Source: JAYFNU01 sp964458545 (GTDB lineage Bacteria; Bacillota; Clostridia; Oscillospirales; Ruminococcaceae). Taken from it: 41,016 nucleotides of DNA. The DNA is taken from the NCBI GenBank assembly GCA_964458545.1, contig CAYWJF010000009.1, positions 1-41,016 on the forward strand, given 5' to 3'. This document shows positions 23,489 to 29,928 of this stretch, one piece after another. A model generated the notes under the pieces. The model saw only the letters and a program-made list of their open reading frames with translations, was not told the DNA's origin and searched no databases. Every line of letters begins with the position of its first letter. Position 1 is the stretch's first letter. A program made the position numbers and the translations under genes.

Positions 23489-25876
23489 TTATTGAGCCAT
23501 TGTAAATTTTTTAATATCGGGCGCGGAAACAAGCTTTTTCACCGTATTGCCGTCCGTCACAATAAGTGTCGGCGCCTGCTTTATCTCGTACTTTTTGGCG
23601 AGGTCAACGTTTGACTCCACGTCCATAATCTTAAACACAACGCCCGCGTCCTCAAGGATAGATTTCGCCACCTTGCAGTTGGGGCAGGTCTTTGTGGTAA
23701 AGAGTAAAAGCTCCTTGCCGTTAGTATCAACAGCCATAACCTTTTCGGTCACGCTGTCTTTTCTGTTGGCGTTTTCGGGAGCGCTCGCGTTCATTATACT
23801 TACGCTCGATTTCTCGACCTTGTAAAGCTTTCTGTCCTTAAATTCCTGTGACTTACCCTCGTTCCAGTTCTGTACGGGACGGTAATAGCCAGTAATACGG
23901 CTGTAAACCTCCGTTGTTTCGCCGCAATCGGGGCACTCATACTTTTCGCCAGAAATGTAGCCGTGGTTCTTGCAGACGGAATAGGTCGGCGAGATTGTAT
24001 AATAGGGCAATCTGTGGTTTTCAGCTATCGTTCTGACGAGATTTGCCGCCGCCTTCCAGTCGGGCAGCTTTTCGCCCAAGAAGGCGTGGAAAACGGTGCC
24101 AGAGGTATAAAGGGTCTGGAGGTCGTCCTGAATAGCGAGCGCGGAGAACATATCGTCAGAGTAACCTACGGGCAGGTGCGAGCTGTTCGTATAGTAGGGT
24201 GTGCCGTTCTGGTTCGCGGTCTTAATGAACGGGTAGCGCTTCTTGTCGTGCTTCGCGAGGCGGTAGGTGGTGGATTCCGCAGGCGTAGCCTCAAGATTGT
24301 AAAGGTCGCCGTACTTCTCCTGATAGTCCGACAGCCGCTCGCGCATATGGTTGAGCACGTCCTTTGCGAAAGCCTGCGTCTTTTCGTCGGTAAGGTCCTT
24401 GCCGAGCCACTTCGCGTTAAGCCCGACCTCGTTCATACCGATAAGACCAATCGTTGAGAAATGGTTGTCGAAGGTGCCGAGATAGCGCCTTGTGTAAGGA
24501 TAGAGCCCTTCTTTTAGAAGCCTTGTTATTATCGTTCTTTTCACCTTAAGCGAACGCGCGGAGATATCCATCATCTTGTCAAGACGGGTGTAAAAATCGT
24601 TCTCGTCAGAAGCGACATAGGCGATACGCGGAAGATTAATAGTAACTACGCCGATAGAGCCCGTGCTCTCGCCGCTACCGAAGAAGCCACCCGACTTCTT
24701 ACGAAGCTCGCGTAGGTCTAAGCGAAGACGGCAGCACATACTTCTTACGTCGCTTGGCTCCATATCGCTGTTAATGTAATTTGAGAAATAGGGCGTGCCG
24801 TACTTCGCGGTCATCTCGAAGAGAAGCTTGTTGTTCTCGGTTTCCGACCAGTCGAAATCGCGGGTAATAGAATAGGTGGGGATAGGATACTGGAAGCCGC
24901 GTCCGTTCGCGTCACCCTCAATCATCGTTTCGATAAACGCCTTGTTTATCATATCCATTTCGGGCTTGCAGTCCTTATACTTAAAGTCCATCTCCTTGCC
25001 ACCGACTATGGCGTACTGCTCCGCGAGGTCCGCGGGAACGGTCCAGTCGAGGGTTATGTTGGAAAACGGCGCCTGCGTGCCCCAGCGGCTGGGTGTATTA
25101 ACGCCGTAGGTGAAGGATTGTATGCAGTTCTTAACCTCGTAATAGCTGAGGTTGTCCGCCTTAACGAAGGGCGCAAGGTAGGTGTCGAACGAGGAGAACG
25201 CCTGAGCGCCCGCCCACTCGTTCTGCATAATGCCGAGGAAGTTTACCATCTGGTTGCAGATGGAAACAAGGTGCTTTGCGGGCGCTGAGGTGATTTTGCC
25301 CGGTATTCCGCCCAAGCCCTCTTGGATAAGCTGACGCAACGACCAGCCCGCGCAGTAGCCCGTAAGCATAGAAAGGTCGTGGATATGGATATCCGCGTTT
25401 CTGTGCGCGTTCGAGATTTCCTCGTCGTATATTTCGGAGAGCCAGTAGTTCGCGGTAATGGCTCCTGAGTTGCTTAAAATAAGACCGCCGACGGAATAGG
25501 TAACGGTGGAGTTTTCCTTAACGCGCCAGTCGGTAAGGTGAACGTAGCTATCGACAAGCTCTTTATAGTCAAGTATTGTCGACTTCATATTGCGTATCTT
25601 CTCGCGCTGTTTACGGTAAAGGATGTACGCCTTAGCAACGTCCGCGTAGCCCGCTTGAACAAGCACAGACTCTACGGAGTCCTGAATATCCTCAACGCCG
25701 ACCTTACCGTCAACTATCTTGTGCTGATAGTCGGCAGTTACCTTTAAAGCCAGCAAATCAATAATATCGGGATTGTACTGCTTGTCCTGCGCCTCAAACG
25801 CCTTTGTGATAGCGACGGAGATTTTGGAAATATTAAAATCGCTTTCCTGACCGTCCCTTTTAATAACTTTGTACAT
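23489..25876 (-). CDS. nrdD: Anaerobic (class III) ribonucleoside-triphosphate reductase with C-terminal thioredoxin-like domain
   Basis: NrdD makes deoxynucleotides from NTPs with a glycyl radical and works only without oxygen. The 795 residues comprise an ATP-cone regulatory domain (about 1-90, YKVIKRDGQESDFNISKI at its start), the ten-stranded barrel with the GYCAGWSL Cys, a metal site CKNH (635-638) plus CPDC (648-651), and the radical loop SRITGYYRP with Gly663. After a linker, residues 719-795 form a thioredoxin/glutaredoxin-like domain with CPNC (731-734) and the cis-Pro of QAPTLIV. Some class III enzymes use formate as reductant, others thioredoxin- or glutaredoxin-like proteins; the fused domain favours the second. 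It has its own promoter and is followed by trxB. Confidence 0.95.
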   Translation of the reverse strand: MYKVIKRDGQESDFNISKISVAITKAFEAQDKQYNPDIIDLLALKVTADYQHKIVDGKVGVEDIQDSVESVLVQAGYADVAKAYILYRKQREKIRNMKSTILDYKELVDSYVHLTDWRVKENSTVTYSVGGLILSNSGAITANYWLSEIYDEEISNAHRNADIHIHDLSMLTGYCAGWSLRQLIQEGLGGIPGKITSAPAKHLVSICNQMVNFLGIMQNEWAGAQAFSSFDTYLAPFVKADNLSYYEVKNCIQSFTYGVNTPSRWGTQAPFSNITLDWTVPADLAEQYAIVGGKEMDFKYKDCKPEMDMINKAFIETMIEGDANGRGFQYPIPTYSITRDFDWSETENNKLLFEMTAKYGTPYFSNYINSDMEPSDVRSMCCRLRLDLRELRKKSGGFFGSGESTGSIGVVTINLPRIAYVASDENDFYTRLDKMMDISARSLKVKRTIITRLLKEGLYPYTRRYLGTFDNHFSTIGLIGMNEVGLNAKWLGKDLTDEKTQAFAKDVLNHMRERLSDYQEKYGDLYNLEATPAESTTYRLAKHDKKRYPFIKTANQNGTPYYTNSSHLPVGYSDDMFSALAIQDDLQTLYTSGTVFHAFLGEKLPDWKAAANLVRTIAENHRLPYYTISPTYSVCKNHGYISGEKYECPDCGETTEVYSRITGYYRPVQNWNEGKSQEFKDRKLYKVEKSSVSIMNASAPENANRKDSVTEKVMAVDTNGKELLLFTTKTCPNCKVAKSILEDAGVVFKIMDVESNVDLAKKYEIKQAPTLIVTDGNTVKKLVSAPDIKKFTMAQ

Positions 25877-25951
25877 AACTACTCCTTTGCCGGCTGTTTA
25901 CGTCTATTTTAACAGACACCGAAAAACGCGATGTTTGTTCGCCTACTTTGA

Positions 25952-25979
25952 ATTATATCATTTAGGGGTATAATGTCAA
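25952..25979 (-). promoter_or_regulatory. Strong promoter for nrdD-trxB
   Basis: On the minus strand a perfect TTGACA is followed after 16 bases by TATAAT with TG at the extended -10 position. Transcription should begin near 25945, giving a leader of about 70 bases. The -35 box lies one base from the NrdR-box-like palindrome. Confidence 0.8.
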
Positions 25980-25980
25980 T

Positions 25981-26013
25981 AAAAAAAGGCACTATATATA
26001 GTGCCTTTTTTTT
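25981..26013. terminator. Bidirectional terminator whose stem matches an NrdR box
   Basis: The perfect palindrome GGCACTATATATAGTGCC (25988-26005) is flanked by seven As and eight Ts, so it makes a terminator stem in both directions, ending nrdG on the minus strand. The inner 16 bases differ from the published NrdR-box consensus (aCaCwAtATaTwGtgt) only at the two outermost positions. NrdR represses ribonucleotide reductase genes, and the site lies directly beside the nrdD promoter. Terminator role is clear; operator role is strong inference. A second box at a typical spacing was not evident. Confidence 0.8.
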
Positions 26014-26049
26014 GTTAATTTTGCACTTTTATAACAAGATATAGGTTTT

Positions 26050-26730
26050 CTATAGACCTCTAATTTCTACTGTTTTTATGCTTTTTCGCAGTATTTCGGC
26101 AAATTTCTCGGTTTCTTCAAGGGAAAAGGCGGAAAAGCCCTCGCCTACAAGGTCGCCCGAATCAACAAAATGCTGTAGGTATAAAACTTCAGCGCCGCTG
26201 AGCCATTCGCCGACTTCGGCTATGTCGTCCTCGGTGTGCAGCTCCCGCACAAGGGTCATACGAAATTCATACGGAACCGTGCCCGATTTTAACAATTCTA
26301 CGCTTCTTTCCACCTCGGATATGTCGTAGCCCCTTACGCCGATTGTGCGCGAATAACCGCGCTTAGAGTTCTTTATATCCATAGCGACGTAGTCAACAAT
26401 GCCTTTTTTTAATATACGCTCAAGTCGCTCTGGAAAGCTTCCGTTTGTGTCGAGCTTGACTAAGAAGCCAAGCGCTTTTATTTCTTCAATAAGTACATCT
26501 ATATCATCATAAATAAGCGGCTCGCCGCCCGAAATGACAACGCCTTTAAGTATTCCCTTTCTTCCTTCAAGAAAGCGTAATACCTCTTCAGGCGGAATCT
26601 CCCGTTCGGTTTCGGGGTGAACGACGAGCGGCGCGTTATGACAAAATGGGCAACGGAAATTACACCCGCCCATAAAGACCGTAGCGGCGAGCGTACCCGG
26701 GTAATCGACCATAGACAGCTTCTGAAGTCC
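26050..26730 (-). CDS. nrdG: Anaerobic ribonucleotide reductase activating protein, radical SAM (5' end in gap)
   Basis: NrdG uses S-adenosylmethionine and a 4Fe-4S cluster to form the glycyl radical on NrdD. The visible 226 residues contain LQKLSMVDYPG and the radical-SAM cluster motif CNFRCPFC (C-x3-C-x2-C), VVISGGEPL and VKLDTNGSFP. The reading frame runs into the 100-N gap; comparison with the family's usual N-terminus suggests only about 4 residues are missing. An internal Met (26712) is too late to be the true start, as the LQKLS motif precedes it. It lies upstream of nrdD on the same strand, separated by the terminator/NrdR-box palindrome. Confidence 0.93.
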   Translation of the reverse strand, partial: GLQKLSMVDYPGTLAATVFMGGCNFRCPFCHNAPLVVHPETEREIPPEEVLRFLEGRKGILKGVVISGGEPLIYDDIDVLIEEIKALGFLVKLDTNGSFPERLERILKKGIVDYVAMDIKNSKRGYSRTIGVRGYDISEVERSVELLKSGTVPYEFRMTLVRELHTEDDIAEVGEWLSGAEVLYLQHFVDSGDLVGEGFSAFSLEETEKFAEILRKSIKTVEIRGL

Positions 26731-26830
26731 NNNNNNNNNNNNNNNNNNNNNNNNNNNNNNNNNNNNNNNNNNNNNNNNNNNNNNNNNNNNNNNNNNNNNN
26801 NNNNNNNNNNNNNNNNNNNNNNNNNNNNNN
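26731..26830. other. Assembly gap (100 N)
   Basis: Exactly 100 N, the usual place-holder for a gap of unknown size. It hides the first codons and promoter of nrdG and whatever lies upstream of the XRE regulator. Confidence 0.99.
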
Positions 26831-26832
26831 CT

Positions 26833-26869
26833 TACCGCATTTTGCAGTATTTGTCAATACCGCATTTTG
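26833..26869. promoter_or_regulatory. Operator-like repeats upstream of the XRE regulator
   Basis: TACCGCATTTTG occurs twice (26833-26844 and 26858-26869), 25 bases apart. Overlapping them is the imperfect palindrome GCAGTATT-TGTC-AATACCGC (26844-26863, arms matching at 7 of 8 positions). Such arrays before small XRE genes are often autoregulatory operators; that is inference here, and the left part of the region is lost in the gap. Confidence 0.45.
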
Positions 26870-26899
26870 TTGTAGGGTAAACTATATTCGGTGATGAAA

Positions 26900-27100
26900 A
26901 TGATTTATAGACGCATTCGTGATTTGCGGGAGGACTGCGACCTTACGCAGGCGCAGATTTCGAAAATTTTAAACTGTTCACAGCAGGTATACAGCAATTA
27001 TGAGCTCGGTCAGCGGGACATTCCGACGGCTATTCTAATTGCTTTGGCGAAGCACTACGGTGTTTCAACCGACTATATTCTCGGTCTTTCAGATAAATGA
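26900..27100 (+). CDS. XRE-family helix-turn-helix transcriptional regulator
   Basis: This 66-residue protein is a single Cro/C1-type HTH domain: IRDLREDCDLTQAQISKILNC, then SQQVYSNYELGQRDIPTAI as the turn and recognition helix, and LALAKHYGVSTDYILGLSD at the end, the usual short-XRE closing. It binds DNA, probably as a dimer; no sensor domain is present. I start at 26900, where GGTGAT lies 5 bases upstream; in-frame GTG 26891 and ATG 26894 are alternatives. It sits alone between the gap and a terminator, so its target is unknown, but palindromic repeats lie upstream of it. Confidence 0.9.
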   Translation: MIYRRIRDLREDCDLTQAQISKILNCSQQVYSNYELGQRDIPTAILIALAKHYGVSTDYILGLSDK

Positions 27101-27107
27101 AAAGCTT

Positions 27108-27140
27108 AACGCCGCCTCAAGGGCGGCGTTCTTGCTTGTT
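27108..27140 (+). terminator. Terminator after the XRE gene
   Basis: A 9-base-pair GC-rich stem (27108-27116 with 27122-27130), loop TCAAG, then CTTGCTTGTTT. The tail has few consecutive Ts but the stem is strong. It lies between the convergent XRE and permease genes and may act for both. Confidence 0.7.
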
Positions 27141-27979
27141 TATATTTTTCTGCTTGTCGCTTTCATCTGCTTTTTCTTTATAATAGACGAAATGAGGTAA
27201 ACCGCGAAGTACGCAAGCACCGAGATAATTATTATCGTCGCGCCTGAGGCTATATTTAGCGCGTAGGAGACGTAAAGTCCCGCAAGACAGCAGATTATGC
27301 CTATTCCAACGGCGAGCGCCATACGCTTTTTTAGGTCGCGGGTGAGAAGCCCCGCCGTCGCAGAGGGCGCGGTAAGAAGCGCGAGCACAAGTATTATACC
27401 AGCAACGCGGATAAGCACCACTACGGTCAACGCCACAAGCACAAGAAGAAGGTACTCTAAAAGCGCCGTGTTTAAGCCTATAACCGAGGCAAACTCCTCG
27501 TCAAAAAGGTAGGTCTTCCAGTAGTTGAAGAAGATAATAATTACCGCGAGCACAACCACCGTAAGAATACTCATTAATAATATATCCGTGCGGGAAACGG
27601 TAAGTATGTTGCCGAACAGATAGGAATTCATATCGGGCGGATAGCCCTTCATAAAACCGATAAAGGCTATCCCGAGCGCCATACCGAGCGACCAGAAAAG
27701 AGCTATAAGAACGTCGGAATTCGCTTTGCCGCGGCGCTTTACGAAGCCTATTCCAAAGGCGGCGGCTAAGGAGAAGCCCACGGCGCCGAGCATAGGCTCA
27801 AAGCCGAGAAGGTAGCCAAGCCCAACGCCGCCATAGGCGGTATGTGCTATTCCCCCGCTCATCATAACAAGCTTCTTTTCAACGATGATTACGCCGATAA
27901 TTCCGCAAACGAAGCTCGCAAGCACCGCCGCGACAACAGCGTTTTGTAAAAACTGATATTTAAACAAAGCCTCAATCAT
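27140..27979 (-). CDS. Zinc/manganese-type ABC transporter permease
   Basis: The protein of about 279 residues has eight or so membrane helices and belongs to the ZnuB/TroC/MntB (ABC-3) family, forming the channel of a metal importer. ALFKYQFLQNAVVAAVLASFVCGIIG (N-terminus, cut here) and GGIAHTAYGGVGLGYLLG fit the family, the latter being its usual coupling region near the ATPase. I start at 27979 because GGAGGTGA lies 8 bases before that ATG within the ATPase gene; the open frame extends to 28054 but that would overlap the ATPase by 80 bases. Overlap with the ATPase gene is 8 bases. It is last of the three-gene importer operon. Confidence 0.9.
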   Translation of the reverse strand: MIEALFKYQFLQNAVVAAVLASFVCGIIGVIIVEKKLVMMSGGIAHTAYGGVGLGYLLGFEPMLGAVGFSLAAAFGIGFVKRRGKANSDVLIALFWSLGMALGIAFIGFMKGYPPDMNSYLFGNILTVSRTDILLMSILTVVVLAVIIIFFNYWKTYLFDEEFASVIGLNTALLEYLLLVLVALTVVVLIRVAGIILVLALLTAPSATAGLLTRDLKKRMALAVGIGIICCLAGLYVSYALNIASGATIIIISVLAYFAVYLISSIIKKKQMKATSRKI

Positions 27980-28745
27980 GGCAGCAGTCACCTCCGTGTT
28001 CGCCGAGCACCCTATGGGGTACGCCGTGGGCGATAAGCTCCACGGGGCAGCCATAAAGCTCGTTAACTACCTCTTTTGAAAGGGACGGCTCGCCGTGATA
28101 GACAAGCCTTCCATTAAGGCAGGCAACCTTCTTTACCTTTGAATATACGGCAAAAAGGTCGTGGGTAACCATAACCACGGTCATACTACCGTTAAGGCGG
28201 TCAAGCAGCGAATAGATTGCCTCGCGCGAGCTTGGGTCAACGCTTGCGGTAGGCTCGTCAAGAAGCAGTATTCGTGGGTTTGTCGCAAGCGCGCGGGCGA
28301 TAAGCACCCGCTGAAACTCTCCGCCTGAGAGGTCGGATATCCGCCTGTTTGCAAGCTTGTCTATTCCAACATTCTCAAGCGCGTTCTGCGCCGCTTCCTT
28401 GTCCCCTTTTGAATAGCTAAAGAACGGTTTAATTGTGACGCTTATTCTTCCCGTTAGCACAGCTTCCGTGACTGTTATGGGAAAGCGGCGGTCTATCGCG
28501 GAAAACTGCGGCACATAGCCTATTGCCGCTTCCCTTCTTTTTGGCTCTTTTCCGAAAACACGAAACTCACCCGACGCTATAGGAACAAGCCCCAGCACCG
28601 CCTTTAAAAGGGTGGACTTGCCGCCGCCGTTAGGTCCGATTATTCCGAAGAAGTCACCCTCTTCTACATCAAGACTGACTTTTTCGAGCGCATAGCCCTC
28701 CTCATAGTTAACATATAGGTTTTTTATTTCAATTGCTTTTTCCAT
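27972..28745 (-). CDS. Zinc/manganese-type ABC transporter ATPase
   Basis: This 257-residue protein powers the metal importer in the membrane. Walker A GPNGGGKS (about residues 37-44), Q-loop YVPQFSAIDRRFPITVTEAVLTGR, cut here, which is typical of the ZnuC/MntA group, signature LSGGEFQRV, Walker B ILLLDEP and the switch His in VTHDL are all present. The C-terminus contains HGVPHRVLGEHGGDCCHD, a His/Cys-rich tail that could bind a metal ion, a feature also seen in some relatives. Its start overlaps the binding-protein stop by one base (TAATG). Confidence 0.92.
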   Translation of the reverse strand: MEKAIEIKNLYVNYEEGYALEKVSLDVEEGDFFGIIGPNGGGKSTLLKAVLGLVPIASGEFRVFGKEPKRREAAIGYVPQFSAIDRRFPITVTEAVLTGRISVTIKPFFSYSKGDKEAAQNALENVGIDKLANRRISDLSGGEFQRVLIARALATNPRILLLDEPTASVDPSSREAIYSLLDRLNGSMTVVMVTHDLFAVYSKVKKVACLNGRLVYHGEPSLSKEVVNELYGCPVELIAHGVPHRVLGEHGGDCCHD

Positions 28746-29605
28746 TACTTCTCCTGTGCGTCGGCAAAGGTCTTTGCCATAAGCTTTAGGTTCTCAACAT
28801 AATCCTCTGAAAGTGGCGAGAGCATTACCGTAACGCCGCCTATCTCCTCGGCAAACGCCTTTGATTGACTACTGTCTATCTCCTCTTGATAAAAGATAAC
28901 CTTGATTTCTTTTTCCTTGGCGAAATCAATCATTTCGGTAAGGTGCGTGACCGTAGCCTCTTTCCCCTCCTCCTCAAGCGCGTACATATTCAGTTTGTAC
29001 TCGTCGGCAAAATAGCCGAAAGCGGGGTGGAATACAAGAAAGTCACGACATTCGACCTTTTCAAGGGTCGCGCGTACCTCGGCGTCGGCGGCGTCTATTT
29101 CGGCATTATAGGCTTCGGCATTTGCTTTATAGGCTTCGGCGTTCGCGGGGTCAAGCGCTGAAAGCTCACGCGCTATAGCCGACACCATAACCTTCGCGCG
29201 GCGCGGCGAAAGCCAGATATGTGGGTCACGTCCGCCGTCTATCGCAAGGTCGGCATATTTAGTAGCGACCTCTTCTTCAAGCCTTACAACCTTAGTTGCG
29301 TCGGAAACGTTCGAAAGAATACTCGCGCTCTCGGCGGGTACGCCAACCGTAAAATAGAGCGCCGCTTCGGAAAAGCTCGCTATCTCCTGCGGAGTTGGCT
29401 CGTAGTTTTCGGGGCTGTACCCCGGCGGTATCATTGTAATTACTTCGACAAGGTCGCCCGCAACCGCCCTCGCGAACGCGGCCTCTGGCGGAATTGAAAC
29501 CGCAATTATTGGTTTCTCATTTTTGTTGTTCTCTTTGTTTTCGCCCGTGCAGCCTGTAGCAAACAGTAGTATCAATATAAGCAAGGGCGCGATAAGCTTC
29601 TTCAT
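28745..29605 (-). CDS. Metal ABC transporter substrate-binding lipoprotein (ZnuA-like) with altered ligands
   Basis: The 286-residue protein is a cluster-A1 (ZnuA/PsaA-type) metal-binding lipoprotein: signal peptide with lipobox FATGC (Cys19), so anchored outside the membrane. Of the ligands usual in the family, His129 (DPHIWLSP) and His193 (FHPAFGYF) are present, but the first His of the PG.SPH.YEP motif is Asn67 (PGYSPENYEP) and the last Asp of the DPL motif is Ser263 (LSPLSEDY). There is no His-rich loop. It starts at 29605, with GGAGAAAAG before the ATG; a longer frame to 29800 runs through the promoter and is not real. First gene of the importer operon. Confidence 0.92.
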   Translation of the reverse strand: MKKLIAPLLILILLFATGCTGENKENNKNEKPIIAVSIPPEAAFARAVAGDLVEVITMIPPGYSPENYEPTPQEIASFSEAALYFTVGVPAESASILSNVSDATKVVRLEEEVATKYADLAIDGGRDPHIWLSPRRAKVMVSAIARELSALDPANAEAYKANAEAYNAEIDAADAEVRATLEKVECRDFLVFHPAFGYFADEYKLNMYALEEEGKEATVTHLTEMIDFAKEKEIKVIFYQEEIDSSQSKAFAEEIGGVTVMLSPLSEDYVENLKLMAKTFADAQEK

Positions 29606-29648
29606 ACTTTTCTCCGTTTTTCCAATATGCAAATGTTTTGCGTTTTTA

Positions 29649-29676
29649 ATTATATCATTATACCCTATTATGTCAA
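29649..29676 (-). promoter_or_regulatory. Strong promoter for the metal-importer operon
   Basis: On the minus strand TTGACA is followed after 16 bases by TATAAT with extended -10 TG. It resembles the nrdD promoter over most of its length. A small inverted repeat GCAAA-TGT-TTTGC (29629-29641) sits at the predicted transcription start and could bind a regulator; it is not a recognisable Zur or MntR box. Confidence 0.75.
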
Positions 29677-29699
29677 CCGAATAAAGCATTATTTGTCGA

Positions 29700-29876
29700 T
29701 TTAAGGCTGCTTTAAGGTTCATAGGTAGAATGATACTTACAAGAACTTTTTCCCCTTCAAGACGGACAAGCAGCTTGTCCGCAGGCGCAGCCGCACGCAA
29801 AAGGTAGGTTGAGATTGGCTATGCGCTTGTTATATATAAGACCGCGGGACTTCTGGCGTCCCGCGGTCTTTTTATT
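29700..29876 (+). ncRNA. Candidate small transcript or leader ending in a strong terminator
   Basis: This fills the 29606-29928 stretch without a gene. On the plus strand a -10-like TAGAAT (29726-29731), without a good -35, is followed by an inverted repeat of 9 bases around one A (29763-29781), a GC-rich part, and a 13-base-pair terminator (29838-29850 with 29858-29870, T-tail to 29876) with no recognised gene before it. A 25-codon frame (29730-29807, MILTRTFSPSRRTSSLSAGA...) is present but its start coincides with the -10. I do not recognise an RNA family; it may be a small RNA, an attenuator, or just a terminator for unseen transcription. Confidence 0.35.
29838..29876 (+). terminator. Strong rho-independent terminator
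   Basis: Thirteen base pairs, GC-rich (29838-29850 with 29858-29870), loop of 7, T-rich tail TTTTTATTTTT. It lies 50 bases upstream of the two-half ATPase gene and would shield it from upstream transcription. Confidence 0.9.
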
Positions 29877-29928
29877 TTTCGGTACACAAACGCCCTTTTC
29901 TTCATAATATGGCTTAAAAAGATAAAGG

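Noticed and set aside
23963..24457. 164-residue plus-strand open frame inside nrdD
   Set aside because: Antisense shadow of the reductase gene.
26023..26038. Possible second NrdR box
   Set aside because: Only the first half (GCACT) fits; the other half has too many mismatches, so I claim only one box.
26617..26880. Open frames that run across the N gaps (also 31852-32079)
   Set aside because: Their continuity is an artefact of N codons; no real sequence supports them.
29606..29800. Upstream extension of the metal-binding lipoprotein reading frame
   Set aside because: It runs through a consensus promoter and lacks a ribosome binding site, whereas the start at 29605 has one and begins a lipoprotein signal peptide.
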